Assembly: GCA_937776645.1 (NCBI GenBank)
Contig: CALMRI010000016.1
Coordinates: 1 to 64,000, forward strand
Reading direction: 5' to 3'
Source of the DNA: an uncultured Alphaproteobacteria bacterium
GTDB taxonomy: Bacteria; Pseudomonadota; Alphaproteobacteria; Thalassobaculales; Thalassobaculaceae
Length of the DNA: 64,000 bases
Made by a program: the position numbers and the translations under genes. Of this stretch, positions 54,272 to 62,107 are shown piece by piece (within the stretch, counting starts at the first letter, position 1; each line of letters opens with the position of its first letter). The notes under the pieces are model-generated. The model was not told the origin of the DNA. It did not search any database and worked only from the letters and a program-made list of their open reading frames with translations.

Positions 54272-55809
54272 ACACCGAGGGGGCTTCGCCCCGACCAAAG
54301 CCTAAACCAATTAATAAGGTCGGCATCACCGTTACCGCGATGATCGCCATGATCTCGATGATCATGTCGTCGACGATGGTCAATGTGGCGATCCCCGACA
54401 TCATGGGGGCGTTCGGCATCGGCCAGGACCGGGCGCATTGGATATCCACTGGCTTTTTATCGGCGATGACCGCGGGCATGCTCCTGAATGCTTGGTTGGT
54501 GACTAATTTCGGACCACGCAATGTCTTTATTGGGGCGCTTGCGTTGTTCTCGGTCACCTCTTTCGCCGGGCAATATGCGCCGACCTTCGAGGGAATTGTC
54601 GCGTCCAGGATCATGCAGGGCCTCTGCGCCGGGCTTATTCAACCTCTGGCGATGAGTACGGTGTTTCTGGCTTATGCGCCGGAGGAACGTGGCAAGGCGA
54701 TGGGCTGGTTCGGCATGGGAATCGTCTTCGGTCCAACCATCGGGCCGGTGTTGGGCGGGTTGATTATCGATGTAGTGCATTGGCGGTTCGTCTTCGCCGC
54801 GCCCGTCCCGATCATGTTCATCGCCGCCGGCCTGGCCGCGATTTTCATGCCCGGCCGCGATGACACCTTGACGCGAGCGCCGTTCAACCTGCTGAGTTTC
54901 ATGCTGGTGACGGCGGCGATCATGCTGTTTTTAAATGGCATCAGTGCCGGACAACGTGACGGTTGGGGTTCCAACTCAGTGTTCTTCATGTTGTTCGCCT
55001 CGGCCAGCTCGATGCTCGCGTTCCTGGTTCGAGAGGTCAGCAGCCCGGCGCCGCTTCTACAGCTCAAGCTGTTCCGCTATTGGACCTACGTCGCCTCGGC
55101 GATTATCGCCTTTGTGTTCGGCGCCGGGATGTTCGGATCGCTGTATATCGTTCCGGTGATGGTGCAGACCGTTCAAGGTTACACCGCCTTGAAGGCCGGG
55201 TTGATGCTCCTGCCCGGCGGCATCGCCTCAATGTTGGTGTTCCCGATCGCCGGTCGGCTTTCGGCGATGATCCAGCCGGTCTACACGATTTCCTTCGGTC
55301 TCGCGGCCTTCGCGATTTCCTGTTTCATGCTCGCCGGGACGGGAATGCTGACTGCATTCTGGACCATGGCGCTGGTCGTGGCCTTCGGGCGCGTTGGGCT
55401 TGGGATCGTGATACCGTCCCTTAACCTTAGCGCGTTGGCATCGGTGCCCCGCGAATTGGTACCCTACGCTTCGGGCACGCTCAACTTCATTCGGATGACC
55501 GGCGCGGCGATCGGGGTCAACACGTTGGCGCTGATTCTTGACGCCAGAACGACCGAGCATGGCAATATATTAAGGGTTAGCCAAACCGATGATAATCCGG
55601 TCACCCGCGAGATGTTGGCGGCGGTGGCCCAGCGACTTCAGCCTACCGGATTGTCCGAGATGGAGCGTGCCGGCGCGGCCATGGTCTATCTGAAGAACAC
55701 GCTGGTGCTCAAATCCCATGAGCTTGCGTTCCAGGATGGGTATCTGGCTTTGGGGGCGCTGTTCGTCGTTGGCATCGCCATCACGATTTTGCTGTTGCGG
55801 CGGAACTGA
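54259..55809 (+). CDS. emrB: EmrB-type DHA2-family MFS drug exporter
   Basis: This ~516-residue, 14-helix major facilitator of the DHA2 family starts at the ATG at 54259 (a GTG at 54253 is also in frame), inside the end of emrA. Helix 1 IAMISMIMSSTMVNVAIPDIM, the DRAHWISTGF loop, the ASRIMQGLCAGLIQPLAMST motif C and GPTIGPVLGGLII are typical of EmrB. It extrudes lipophilic compounds by proton antiport with EmrA as adaptor. No regulator is adjacent. An outer-membrane partner is not seen here. Confidence 0.92.
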   Translation: MVAVNTEGASPRPKPKPINKVGITVTAMIAMISMIMSSTMVNVAIPDIMGAFGIGQDRAHWISTGFLSAMTAGMLLNAWLVTNFGPRNVFIGALALFSVTSFAGQYAPTFEGIVASRIMQGLCAGLIQPLAMSTVFLAYAPEERGKAMGWFGMGIVFGPTIGPVLGGLIIDVVHWRFVFAAPVPIMFIAAGLAAIFMPGRDDTLTRAPFNLLSFMLVTAAIMLFLNGISAGQRDGWGSNSVFFMLFASASSMLAFLVREVSSPAPLLQLKLFRYWTYVASAIIAFVFGAGMFGSLYIVPVMVQTVQGYTALKAGLMLLPGGIASMLVFPIAGRLSAMIQPVYTISFGLAAFAISCFMLAGTGMLTAFWTMALVVAFGRVGLGIVIPSLNLSALASVPRELVPYASGTLNFIRMTGAAIGVNTLALILDARTTEHGNILRVSQTDDNPVTREMLAAVAQRLQPTGLSEMERAGAAMVYLKNTLVLKSHELAFQDGYLALGALFVVGIAITILLLRRN

Positions 55810-55837
55810 ACAGCTCGACAGCGCGCAACCGTTGTGG

Positions 55838-56206
55838 ATGTTGCGACTCTACACTATCGCCGTTTTGATCTTTCTGAGCCTTACGCCACCGGTGCTGCCT
55901 AAGCCTACGCTATTTTCTACTCCATGCCGAGCAGACCAAGCATCTGGATTACGTGGAGGGGTGACGAAACTGCAGGGACCAGGTGATCCCGTTGATGCAG
56001 ACCAAGCGTGGTTTGACGCATTCTGCGGCACCATCGAAGCGGCGATTGCCGACATCGCCAAGCAATGGGGTCTGAAGCCGTCGGTGCTGACCGCCCAGGC
56101 GACGGAAACACGCTCCGTCGTCGAACCGTCGGACAGTTCGGTGCCCGCCAAACCGGTTATCGGGGCCGCCCAATTGGTGACCCTGTCATTCAGCTGGTCG
56201 AAATAG
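55838..56206 (+). CDS. Hypothetical secreted or membrane-tethered protein (122 aa)
   Basis: An ATG at 55838 opens MLRLYTIAVLIFLSLTPPVL, a hydrophobic start that could be a signal peptide. It is followed by a soluble part (DQAWFDAFCGTIEAAIADIA, KQWGLKPSVLTAQAT) and the end LVTLSFSWSK. I do not recognise it, and a similarly long open frame exists on the opposite strand. It has no Shine-Dalgarno of note. A real gene is possible but unproven. Confidence 0.3.
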   Translation: MLRLYTIAVLIFLSLTPPVLPKPTLFSTPCRADQASGLRGGVTKLQGPGDPVDADQAWFDAFCGTIEAAIADIAKQWGLKPSVLTAQATETRSVVEPSDSSVPAKPVIGAAQLVTLSFSWSK

Positions 56207-56298
56207 CCTCTGATGCCGCCAGCCAAACATCCCAGCCTAACATTTGTCGACCGATTGCTAGCGTTCCTTTGGTGCGTTAGCAACCGGGAGCGCCGCGC

Positions 56299-56844
56299 TT
56301 AGTCGAGTTCGGCGACCTCGCCATCTGGCAACGGCACGTGGAAGGTGTTGAGGGTCATTGAGATCAGCGTATAATAGCCGAGCACGCCGACCAGATCGAC
56401 CACCCCGGTCTCTCCAAACTCAGCTATGGCGGCGGTATAGGTCGCATCACCGACCCTGTGGTCCCGGTGCAGCTGCGTGGCAAATTCATAGACGATTCGC
56501 TCGGCGTCGGTCGTGAAGTTGGGTACCTGACGCGTGCGGATTGCCTCGACTAGAACCGGGTCCAAGCCGGCCTCCAAACCGATCTTCTTATGCGCGTACC
56601 ACTCGAACTCGGCGCCCCAGAAGCGCCCGGTCACCAGGATCGCCAGCTCGCTCAAATGGGTCGGCAGAGAGCTTTCATAACGGCAGAACTGGCCAAGCTT
56701 CTGAGCCTTGTCCGCAAGACTGGCGCTGTGCAGCCAAACCTTGAGCGGGCCTTGCACCTTGCCGCGCGGTCCGGAGGCTATTTCGTCATGAATTCGCCGT
56801 TGTTCGGGGTTCATGTCTTCTTTGGCGATATCCTTAATCCGCAT
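56299..56844 (-). CDS. Carboxymuconolactone decarboxylase-family protein
   Basis: This 181-residue all-helical CMD/AhpD-fold protein has ELAILVTGRFWGAEFEWYAH, then KKIGLEAGLDPVLVEAIRTR and a C-terminal FGETGVVDLVGVLGYYTLISM. The CxxC pair of AhpD-type peroxidase partners is absent, so it is a non-redox CMD relative. The EWYAHKKI helix resembles the family's EWHAH segment. The reaction is unknown. The gene is followed downstream on the other strand by nothing obvious, and a GST gene lies 43 bp upstream on the same strand. Confidence 0.82.
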   Translation of the reverse strand: MRIKDIAKEDMNPEQRRIHDEIASGPRGKVQGPLKVWLHSASLADKAQKLGQFCRYESSLPTHLSELAILVTGRFWGAEFEWYAHKKIGLEAGLDPVLVEAIRTRQVPNFTTDAERIVYEFATQLHRDHRVGDATYTAAIAEFGETGVVDLVGVLGYYTLISMTLNTFHVPLPDGEVAELD

Positions 56845-56887
56845 TGTCTTTGTCCCTGTGTCTTTTCATTTTGAGTCGTCGTCGATA

Positions 56888-57580
56888 TCAGACTGGAAAG
56901 CCGGCTTCGGCGCGCGGCATGGCGTCGAACAGGTCGAGCATGCATTCGCGCCAAGCATGCACGGGGTCATCGGTGTCGAGCAAGGTGAAGGCGCTGACAC
57001 TTCGGGCCCACATGAAGGCGCCGAATACCGCGTAGTCGGAAAAGTTGGGGCTGGAGCCGCCGAGGAAAGCGTGGTCGCGCAGGATTGTGCGGACCGGGTA
57101 GAGGGCTTTTTTCAGTTGTCCGCGCGTCTCGTCCCGGTTGGAGACGATCGCCTCCAGGGTCATGCCGAAGCGCTTCTCGCGGTTCGCCCGGAAATACGCA
57201 TGTTCCTTTTCCGGGATTACTTCAAGGATATCGCGGACTACGCAGCGCGCCACCAGGGGGTGCAGCTGACTATCCGTATAGGCGGCGACGAACCGGGCCG
57301 AAGCCTCGCCGGCCGCGCCGTGGAATAGGGACGGGCGATCCGGATAGGTCGCTTGCAGATGCCGAGCGATCTCCCAGCTATCGGCGACAACGGTGGCGCC
57401 GTCCACCAGTACTGGCACCAGGTTCTGACCGGAAAATTCGAGCTTGGCCTTATCGGAAAATCCAATGAGTTCGACGCTTGTGTCCAATTTCTTATGCGCC
57501 AGAGCCATACGGACCCGCCAACCGAAGGGGCTAAACCGCCGAGCGTTCATGCCCGAAAGATCATAAAAGGTTATCGCCAT
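56888..57580 (-). CDS. Glutathione S-transferase family (LigE/beta-etherase-like)
   Basis: This 230-residue protein starts at the ATG at 57580 (MAITFYDLSGMNARRFSPFG). The thioredoxin-like domain has FSPFGWRVRMALAHKKLDTS, cis-Pro in GQNLVPVLVDGATVVADSWE, and IARHLQATYPDRPSLF. The C-terminal helical domain contains LGGSSPNFSDYAVFGAFMWA. The RRFSPFxWRxRMALAHK start is characteristic of LigE/LigF-related GSTs that cleave lignin beta-aryl ethers. Many relatives have other substrates. The CMD gene 43 bp downstream is probably in the same transcript. Confidence 0.85.
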   Translation of the reverse strand: MAITFYDLSGMNARRFSPFGWRVRMALAHKKLDTSVELIGFSDKAKLEFSGQNLVPVLVDGATVVADSWEIARHLQATYPDRPSLFHGAAGEASARFVAAYTDSQLHPLVARCVVRDILEVIPEKEHAYFRANREKRFGMTLEAIVSNRDETRGQLKKALYPVRTILRDHAFLGGSSPNFSDYAVFGAFMWARSVSAFTLLDTDDPVHAWRECMLDLFDAMPRAEAGFPV

Positions 57581-57864
57581 GCCGCGTGTTCCCGGATCGG
57601 TGACCAACACCACTCTGGCGATTGCCTCGAGCGTATCGTGATTGAGTACGGACAAGGTTTGTCCACACGAGATTGCGTAAATCTGCTCTATAATGAAAAA
57701 ATAGACCAGTGTCAGTGGCTTGCGGAATCGTTAGAAACGATTCTACTCATTCCGGATCTGCTCTAGCATGGCGTCCTGGTAGGGGAAAGCAGAGGGGCCG
57801 AGAAATCACATCTATCGGCTTGAGCCGTTAAGCCAATCGGCGATAGCTCCGTGCCGATCTGACC

Positions 57865-59544
57865 TTAGGTCTCGGCCTTCGGTCGATAATGAGTCTCGAA
57901 GGCGTTGGTGATCGGATAGCGCCGGTCGCGGCCAAAGGCGCGGTGGCCGATCTTCACGCCCGGCGGCGCCTGGCGGCGCTTGTACTCGGCCCGGTCGAGC
58001 ATCCGCCAGGTGCGCATGATGGTTGCCTTGTCATAGCCCTTGGCGACGATTTCCTCGACCGAGGCCTCATCCTCGATCAGGCCTTCAAGGATCGCGTCTA
58101 GCACCTCGTAGGGCGGCAGGGTGTCCTGGTCGACCTGATCGGGCTTGAGTTCCGCCGAGGGCGGCTTGGTGATGATCCGTTCCGGCATCACTGCGCCGTC
58201 GGGGCCAAGCGCGCCGGCCGGCTTGTTGGCATTGCGCCAACGGCAGAGATCAAAGACCACGGTCTTATAGACGTCTTTCAGCACTGAATAGCCGCCGCAC
58301 ATGTCGCCGTAGAGCGTCGCATAGCCGACCGACATCTCCGATTTGTTGCCGGTGGAGAGCACCATGGCGCCAAATTTATTAGACATCGCCATCAAGGTCA
58401 TCCCGCGCGCGCGGGACTGGATGTTCTCCTCGGCGACTCCGCTGTTGGTGCCTTCGAAATGCTCGCCCAGCATGCTGCCGAACGCCTCCATCGCCGGGCC
58501 GATCGAGACCGTGTCGAGCTTGGCGCCGAGCAATTTCGAGGCCGCCGCCGCATCGTCCAGGCTGTGCTGGCTGGTATAGGGCGAGGGCATCATCACGCAA
58601 TGGACCCGGTCCGGGCCGAGCGCGTCAACCGCGACGGCGGCGCTAATCGCCGAATCGATGCCGCCGGACATGCCAAGGATCACGCCTGGAAAACCGTTTT
58701 TATTCACGTAATTGCGTAGCCCCACGGTCATCGCCTGATAGATCGCCGCCAGACCGGTCTCGATCGGTGCGGTCTTGCCCGGCGCGCAGATCCAGCCCTG
58801 TGCGGAACGCCGCCATTCGGTGATCGCGATATTCTCGCGCCAGGCCGGCAGTTGCCAGGCCAGCGTGCGGTCGGCGTTCATCACGAAAGAACCGCCGTCA
58901 AACACCAGCTCGTCCTGACCGCCAATCTGGTTCAGATAGACCAGCGGCAACCCGGACTCGACCACCCGGCCGACGGCGTGGTGAACGCGCACATCCGACT
59001 TGCCGGCCTCGAAAGGCGAGCCGTTGGGGATCAGCAGCAACTCGCCACCGGTCTCGGCGATACATTCGACCACGTCGGGGGTCCAGATGTCCTCGCAGAT
59101 AGGCACGCCGATGCGCACATCGTGGAAATTTATCGGTCCGGGGAGCGGGCCCGGATCGAACACGCGCTTTTCATCGAACACCCCATAATTCGGCAGATCA
59201 TGCTTGTAGCGCGCCGCGCTGACCGCGCCGTCCTCGAGTAGCACCATCGCGTTGTGCAAGCGGTCGCCCTCGACCCAAGGCGTCCCCAGCAGCATCGCCG
59301 GCCCGCCATCGGCGGTCTCCCGCGCCAAGGCTTCCACCGCCTGGCGGATCTCGGCGACGAAAAGCGGCTTGCGCACCAGATCCTCCGGCGGATAGCCGCA
59401 GGTATAAAGTTCGCTGGTCAGGAGCAGATCGGCGCCGTTGGCCGCCGCCTTGGCCCGCGCCTCGCGCAGCCGGTCCAAATTGGCGTCGAGCCGGCCGACG
59501 GTCGGGTTTAATTGGGCAAGCGCGATAGTGAGTTTATCAGTCAT
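57865..59544 (-). CDS. nadE: NAD+ synthase (glutamine-hydrolysing)
   Basis: This 559-residue two-domain enzyme has an N-terminal nitrilase glutaminase with Glu in LLTSELYTCGYPPEDL (near residue 45), Lys in YKHDLPNYGVFDE and nucleophile Cys in GVPICEDIWTPDV. It is followed by the synthetase with the P-loop GMSGGIDSAISAAVAVDALG and YTSQHSLDDAAAASKLLGAK. C-terminal GNKSEMSVGYATLYGDMCGG and QAPPGVKIGHRAFGRDRRYP are standard. It converts deamido-NAD to NAD with glutamine in the cytosol. The gene is complete and monocistronic. Confidence 0.97.
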   Translation of the reverse strand: MTDKLTIALAQLNPTVGRLDANLDRLREARAKAAANGADLLLTSELYTCGYPPEDLVRKPLFVAEIRQAVEALARETADGGPAMLLGTPWVEGDRLHNAMVLLEDGAVSAARYKHDLPNYGVFDEKRVFDPGPLPGPINFHDVRIGVPICEDIWTPDVVECIAETGGELLLIPNGSPFEAGKSDVRVHHAVGRVVESGLPLVYLNQIGGQDELVFDGGSFVMNADRTLAWQLPAWRENIAITEWRRSAQGWICAPGKTAPIETGLAAIYQAMTVGLRNYVNKNGFPGVILGMSGGIDSAISAAVAVDALGPDRVHCVMMPSPYTSQHSLDDAAAASKLLGAKLDTVSIGPAMEAFGSMLGEHFEGTNSGVAEENIQSRARGMTLMAMSNKFGAMVLSTGNKSEMSVGYATLYGDMCGGYSVLKDVYKTVVFDLCRWRNANKPAGALGPDGAVMPERIITKPPSAELKPDQVDQDTLPPYEVLDAILEGLIEDEASVEEIVAKGYDKATIMRTWRMLDRAEYKRRQAPPGVKIGHRAFGRDRRYPITNAFETHYRPKAET

Positions 59545-59626
59545 CTTCGATGTCTCTTCGATACGCGGAGGTGGAAGTCGGGGCTGAAATTAGGGCCCAA
59601 GATAGGGGGCCAGAAAACCTGCCGGC

Positions 59627-59950
59627 CTAGATCTTCAGGCCGTGCTTTTCCTTGATCGACTTAAGGACTGGCATGAAGTCATAGGTCGGATGAAATTCGG
59701 TTTCGAAGGCCCCCCAGGCGCAACGTTCCAGCGCTAGGTTAACGTCACGCAGACGGTGGCCCGGCAGTTTCAGAATGGCAACCTGACCAATCCCCATCAT
59801 CACATACCAGCCGACGACCTCAACCCCCTCGGGTGGAAACTCTTTCCAGAAGCCCGTGTCGTCCAGCTTGGCGTTGATCTCCGCCAGGTTCTTGTCCTGT
59901 TGATGTTTCAGGAACACCGTCAGGAGGATTTCGCCTTCGCCTGCGCTCAT
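59627..59950 (-). CDS. Hypothetical protein (107 aa), conserved-looking
   Basis: The ATG at 59950 is preceded by GGAG. The product MSAGEGEILLTVFLKHQQDK continues EFPPEGVEVVGWYVMMGIGQ and ends PVLKSIKEKHGLKI. It looks like a compact alpha/beta dimeric-barrel-sized protein (ferredoxin-like length). I recall similar uncharacterised alphaproteobacterial proteins but no function. It lies downstream of a SnoaL-like gene on the same strand. Confidence 0.65.
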   Translation of the reverse strand: MSAGEGEILLTVFLKHQQDKNLAEINAKLDDTGFWKEFPPEGVEVVGWYVMMGIGQVAILKLPGHRLRDVNLALERCAWGAFETEFHPTYDFMPVLKSIKEKHGLKI

Positions 59951-60070
59951 TATCGGTCTCCTATTGCCAACGTCGTCAAAACCGGCGTTCCGTGCCACAG
60001 TTCTTCCGGGTTGGCAAACCCTAGGCGGTCCGGCGGTGAATTGTGGCGACGGTTCGGCCGGCGCATCCAC

Positions 60071-60451
60071 TCAGCCGACGAATTTCCAATACGTGTCCTT
60101 CTTGGTGACATAGCCATCGCGGAATTCCCAGAGATCACAGCCGGTATACTCGAAGGGTTTCCCGCCGGTCGGCGTGCCGCGCACCACCCATTCGGAGATC
60201 GCCTTGGACTGATCGCAGATCCAATGGCGCATCTCTTCCCAACGCATGTCCGGAATCTCGCCATAGCGACCGCGCAACACCGAGTCGATCTCGGCCTTGC
60301 CGGTACAGCGTCGGCCCTCGGGCGCGTCCGGCCCCCGAGCCATCACCCAGATGCAATCCTCGGTGAAGTGCGAGAGGATGGCGTCCACATCATGCTGATT
60401 GAAGCCGTCCTGTATCTCATCCAAAAGTGCCAGGGTGACTTGGCGTGCCAT
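60071..60451 (-). CDS. SnoaL-like (NTF2-fold) protein
   Basis: This 126-residue NTF2-fold protein starts at the ATG at 60451 with GGAG five bases upstream. The N-terminal helix LALLDEIQDGFNQHDVDAIL and HFTEDCIWVMARGPDAPEGR followed by TGKAEIDSVLRGRYG is the SnoaL pattern. The C-terminus WEFRDGYVTKKDTYWKFVG closes the sheet. The family includes cyclases, dehydratases and non-catalytic proteins. The role here is unknown. It is probably co-transcribed with the 107-aa protein gene that follows after a 120-bp gap. Confidence 0.85.
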   Translation of the reverse strand: MARQVTLALLDEIQDGFNQHDVDAILSHFTEDCIWVMARGPDAPEGRRCTGKAEIDSVLRGRYGEIPDMRWEEMRHWICDQSKAISEWVVRGTPTGGKPFEYTGCDLWEFRDGYVTKKDTYWKFVG

Positions 60452-60554
60452 GGTTGCTCCCTCCAAAAGTGGGTTTATTGATAACGGATCCGGTAATGGG
60501 CGCAGTCTAGCAGTTTACTGAATTTGACCAAATCGCGGTGGGGCTAGGGTCGGT

Positions 60555-60600
60555 ATAGTCTCTCATTCTGAGCGTGTCGAAGGACGGTGAGCTTTTGGGT
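60555..60600. repeat. Interspersed repeat of the LSVSKDG type
   Basis: The sequence around 60562-60590 (CATTCTGAGCGTGTCGAAGGA) translates as LSVSKDG on the plus strand and as SFDTLRM on the minus strand. These words recur in many alphaproteobacterial genomes as a short dispersed repeat. It lies just before the MFS gene and explains why the frame stays open upstream of the likely start. Confidence 0.5.
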
Positions 60601-60678
60601 TGTTTGCCATCCCGGCTTTGCGTTCCCGGTAAAGCATGCTCAAGTGGCGACCTCCCGCGTCCCACCTCGGCCTGCTGC

Positions 60679-61926
60679 GTGCCCAAACCTGTCAAGCCTT
60701 CGGTTTTCGCCCCCTTTCAGGTGGTCAGCTTCCGCTTTCAATGGCCGGCCGATTTGCTGAACTCCTGGGCCTTCGAGATGGAGACCCTGATCCTCGGCTG
60801 GTTCATTCTGGTCGAGACCGGATCGGTGCTGGCGCTGACCATATTCGCTTCATTGCAGTTTCTCGGCACCCTGATCGCGCCGATGCTGGGGGTGTTGGGA
60901 GATCGGCTCGGGCGGCGGAACGTGCTGTGCGTCATGCGGGCGATGTATGCCTGCCTCGCAGCGACGCTGTTGAGTTTCGCCTGGGGCGGTTCCCTGACCT
61001 CGACGCATGTCTTCGCGATCTCCTTTTTCGCCGGCTTGATCCGGCCCTCGGATCTGGTGATGCGCAACGGGTTGATCGGCGACACCATGCCGCCGGACCG
61101 ATTGATGAGCGGCATGGGTATTTCCCGCACGACGATGGACTCGGCGCGGATCGCTGGGGCGCTGATCGGTGCGGGGTTGTTCTCCCAGTTCGGTATGGGG
61201 CCGGCCTATGTGGTGATTACTTGCTTTCATGTGATGAGCTTTTGCCTGACTTTCGGGGTCTCGCGCGTGCGTCTTCTGCGCGCGGTCAGACCGGATGGCG
61301 GCATGGCTTCGCCGTGGAGCGATCTGAAGGGCGGGCTTGGTTATGTCTGGAGCACGCCGACGATACTGGCGGCGATGTGGCTCGCCTTTCTGGTCAATCT
61401 GACGGTGTTTCCGATCTCGCACGGGATCCTGCCCTATGTCGCCAGGGAGATTTATCTGGTCGATGAGAATGGGCTTGGCCAAATGGTCGCGTCTTATGCG
61501 GTGGGGGCGCTGCTCGGCTCGATCACCATGACCATGATGGGCGGCTGGCGCCGGCCGGCCCGCTTCATGATGATTAATATTTGGCTGATGTATGTGGCAT
61601 TGTTCGCCTTTGGCATGGTTGAGGGCAAGCTTGCCGGCCAGGCCTTCCTGATGCTCACCGGTTATATCCAGAGCCTGTCGATGATCGCCATGGCGGTGAC
61701 CCTGCTGGCCAGCGCCGATCGGCAATTCCGCGGACTGGTGATGGGGGTGCGAATGCTTGCGGTTTATGGTTTGCCGGTCGGCTTGATGGGGGCTGGATTC
61801 TTCATCGAGCGTTTCGGTTTCGCGCCGATGGTAGCGGTCTACAGCGTGTTAGGGCTTCTGGTCAGCCTGTATATTGCGCATCGTTGGCGCCGTGAGATAT
61901 GGCACGGCGTGCGCGACGACGTATGA
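60679..61926 (+). CDS. MFS transporter
   Basis: This is a ~415-residue major facilitator. I place the start at the GTG at 60679 (MPKPVKPSVFAPFQVVSFRF), since the 35 codons upstream come from an interspersed repeat and non-native sequence. A GTG at 60574 is the alternative. Helices 1-2 are RFQWPADLLNSWAFEMETLI and GTLIAPMLGVLGDRLGRRNV (loop 2-3 motif GDRLGRR). It has 11-12 hydrophobic spans, ending VLGLLVSLYIAHRWRREIW. The substrate is unknown. It has no operon partner, and a REP-like repeat follows. Confidence 0.8.
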   Translation: MPKPVKPSVFAPFQVVSFRFQWPADLLNSWAFEMETLILGWFILVETGSVLALTIFASLQFLGTLIAPMLGVLGDRLGRRNVLCVMRAMYACLAATLLSFAWGGSLTSTHVFAISFFAGLIRPSDLVMRNGLIGDTMPPDRLMSGMGISRTTMDSARIAGALIGAGLFSQFGMGPAYVVITCFHVMSFCLTFGVSRVRLLRAVRPDGGMASPWSDLKGGLGYVWSTPTILAAMWLAFLVNLTVFPISHGILPYVAREIYLVDENGLGQMVASYAVGALLGSITMTMMGGWRRPARFMMINIWLMYVALFAFGMVEGKLAGQAFLMLTGYIQSLSMIAMAVTLLASADRQFRGLVMGVRMLAVYGLPVGLMGAGFFIERFGFAPMVAVYSVLGLLVSLYIAHRWRREIWHGVRDDV

Positions 61927-61929
61927 TGG

Positions 61930-62030
61930 TGCGCCGGGCGACAGTAAAAGCCCGCCTTGCCGCTGGCGGAATGGTTCCCGGCCTGCGGTGGGATGACGGA
62001 AAAGAGGGGATGGTGGGTTGGTGATGCGCC
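61930..62030. repeat. REP-like extragenic repeat (VIPPQAG type)
   Basis: Between the convergent MFS and dnaE2 genes the minus strand reads SVIPPQAGNHSASGKAGF, the translation pattern of a family of palindromic extragenic repeats. Inverted repeats CCGCC/GGCGG and TCCC/GGGA within 61945-61995 fit a hairpin. It may stabilise mRNA ends or be a mobile mini-repeat. Confidence 0.5.
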
Positions 62031-62107
62031 GCTCTTGGCCGGCGTCATTACCTCCGTCACCCTGTGGAAACTTCCTCACCAGGGCTTTAAAAAAAATCGG
62101 CAGGCCT

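Noticed and set aside
53054-55809. emrA and emrB as one fused gene
   Set aside because: The emrA stop (54269-54271) is intact and emrB starts in another frame 13 bases earlier; this is a normal overlapping pair.
62085-62107. Intrinsic terminator after dnaE2
   Set aside because: There is an eight-T run on the minus strand, but the preceding stem is too short to call.
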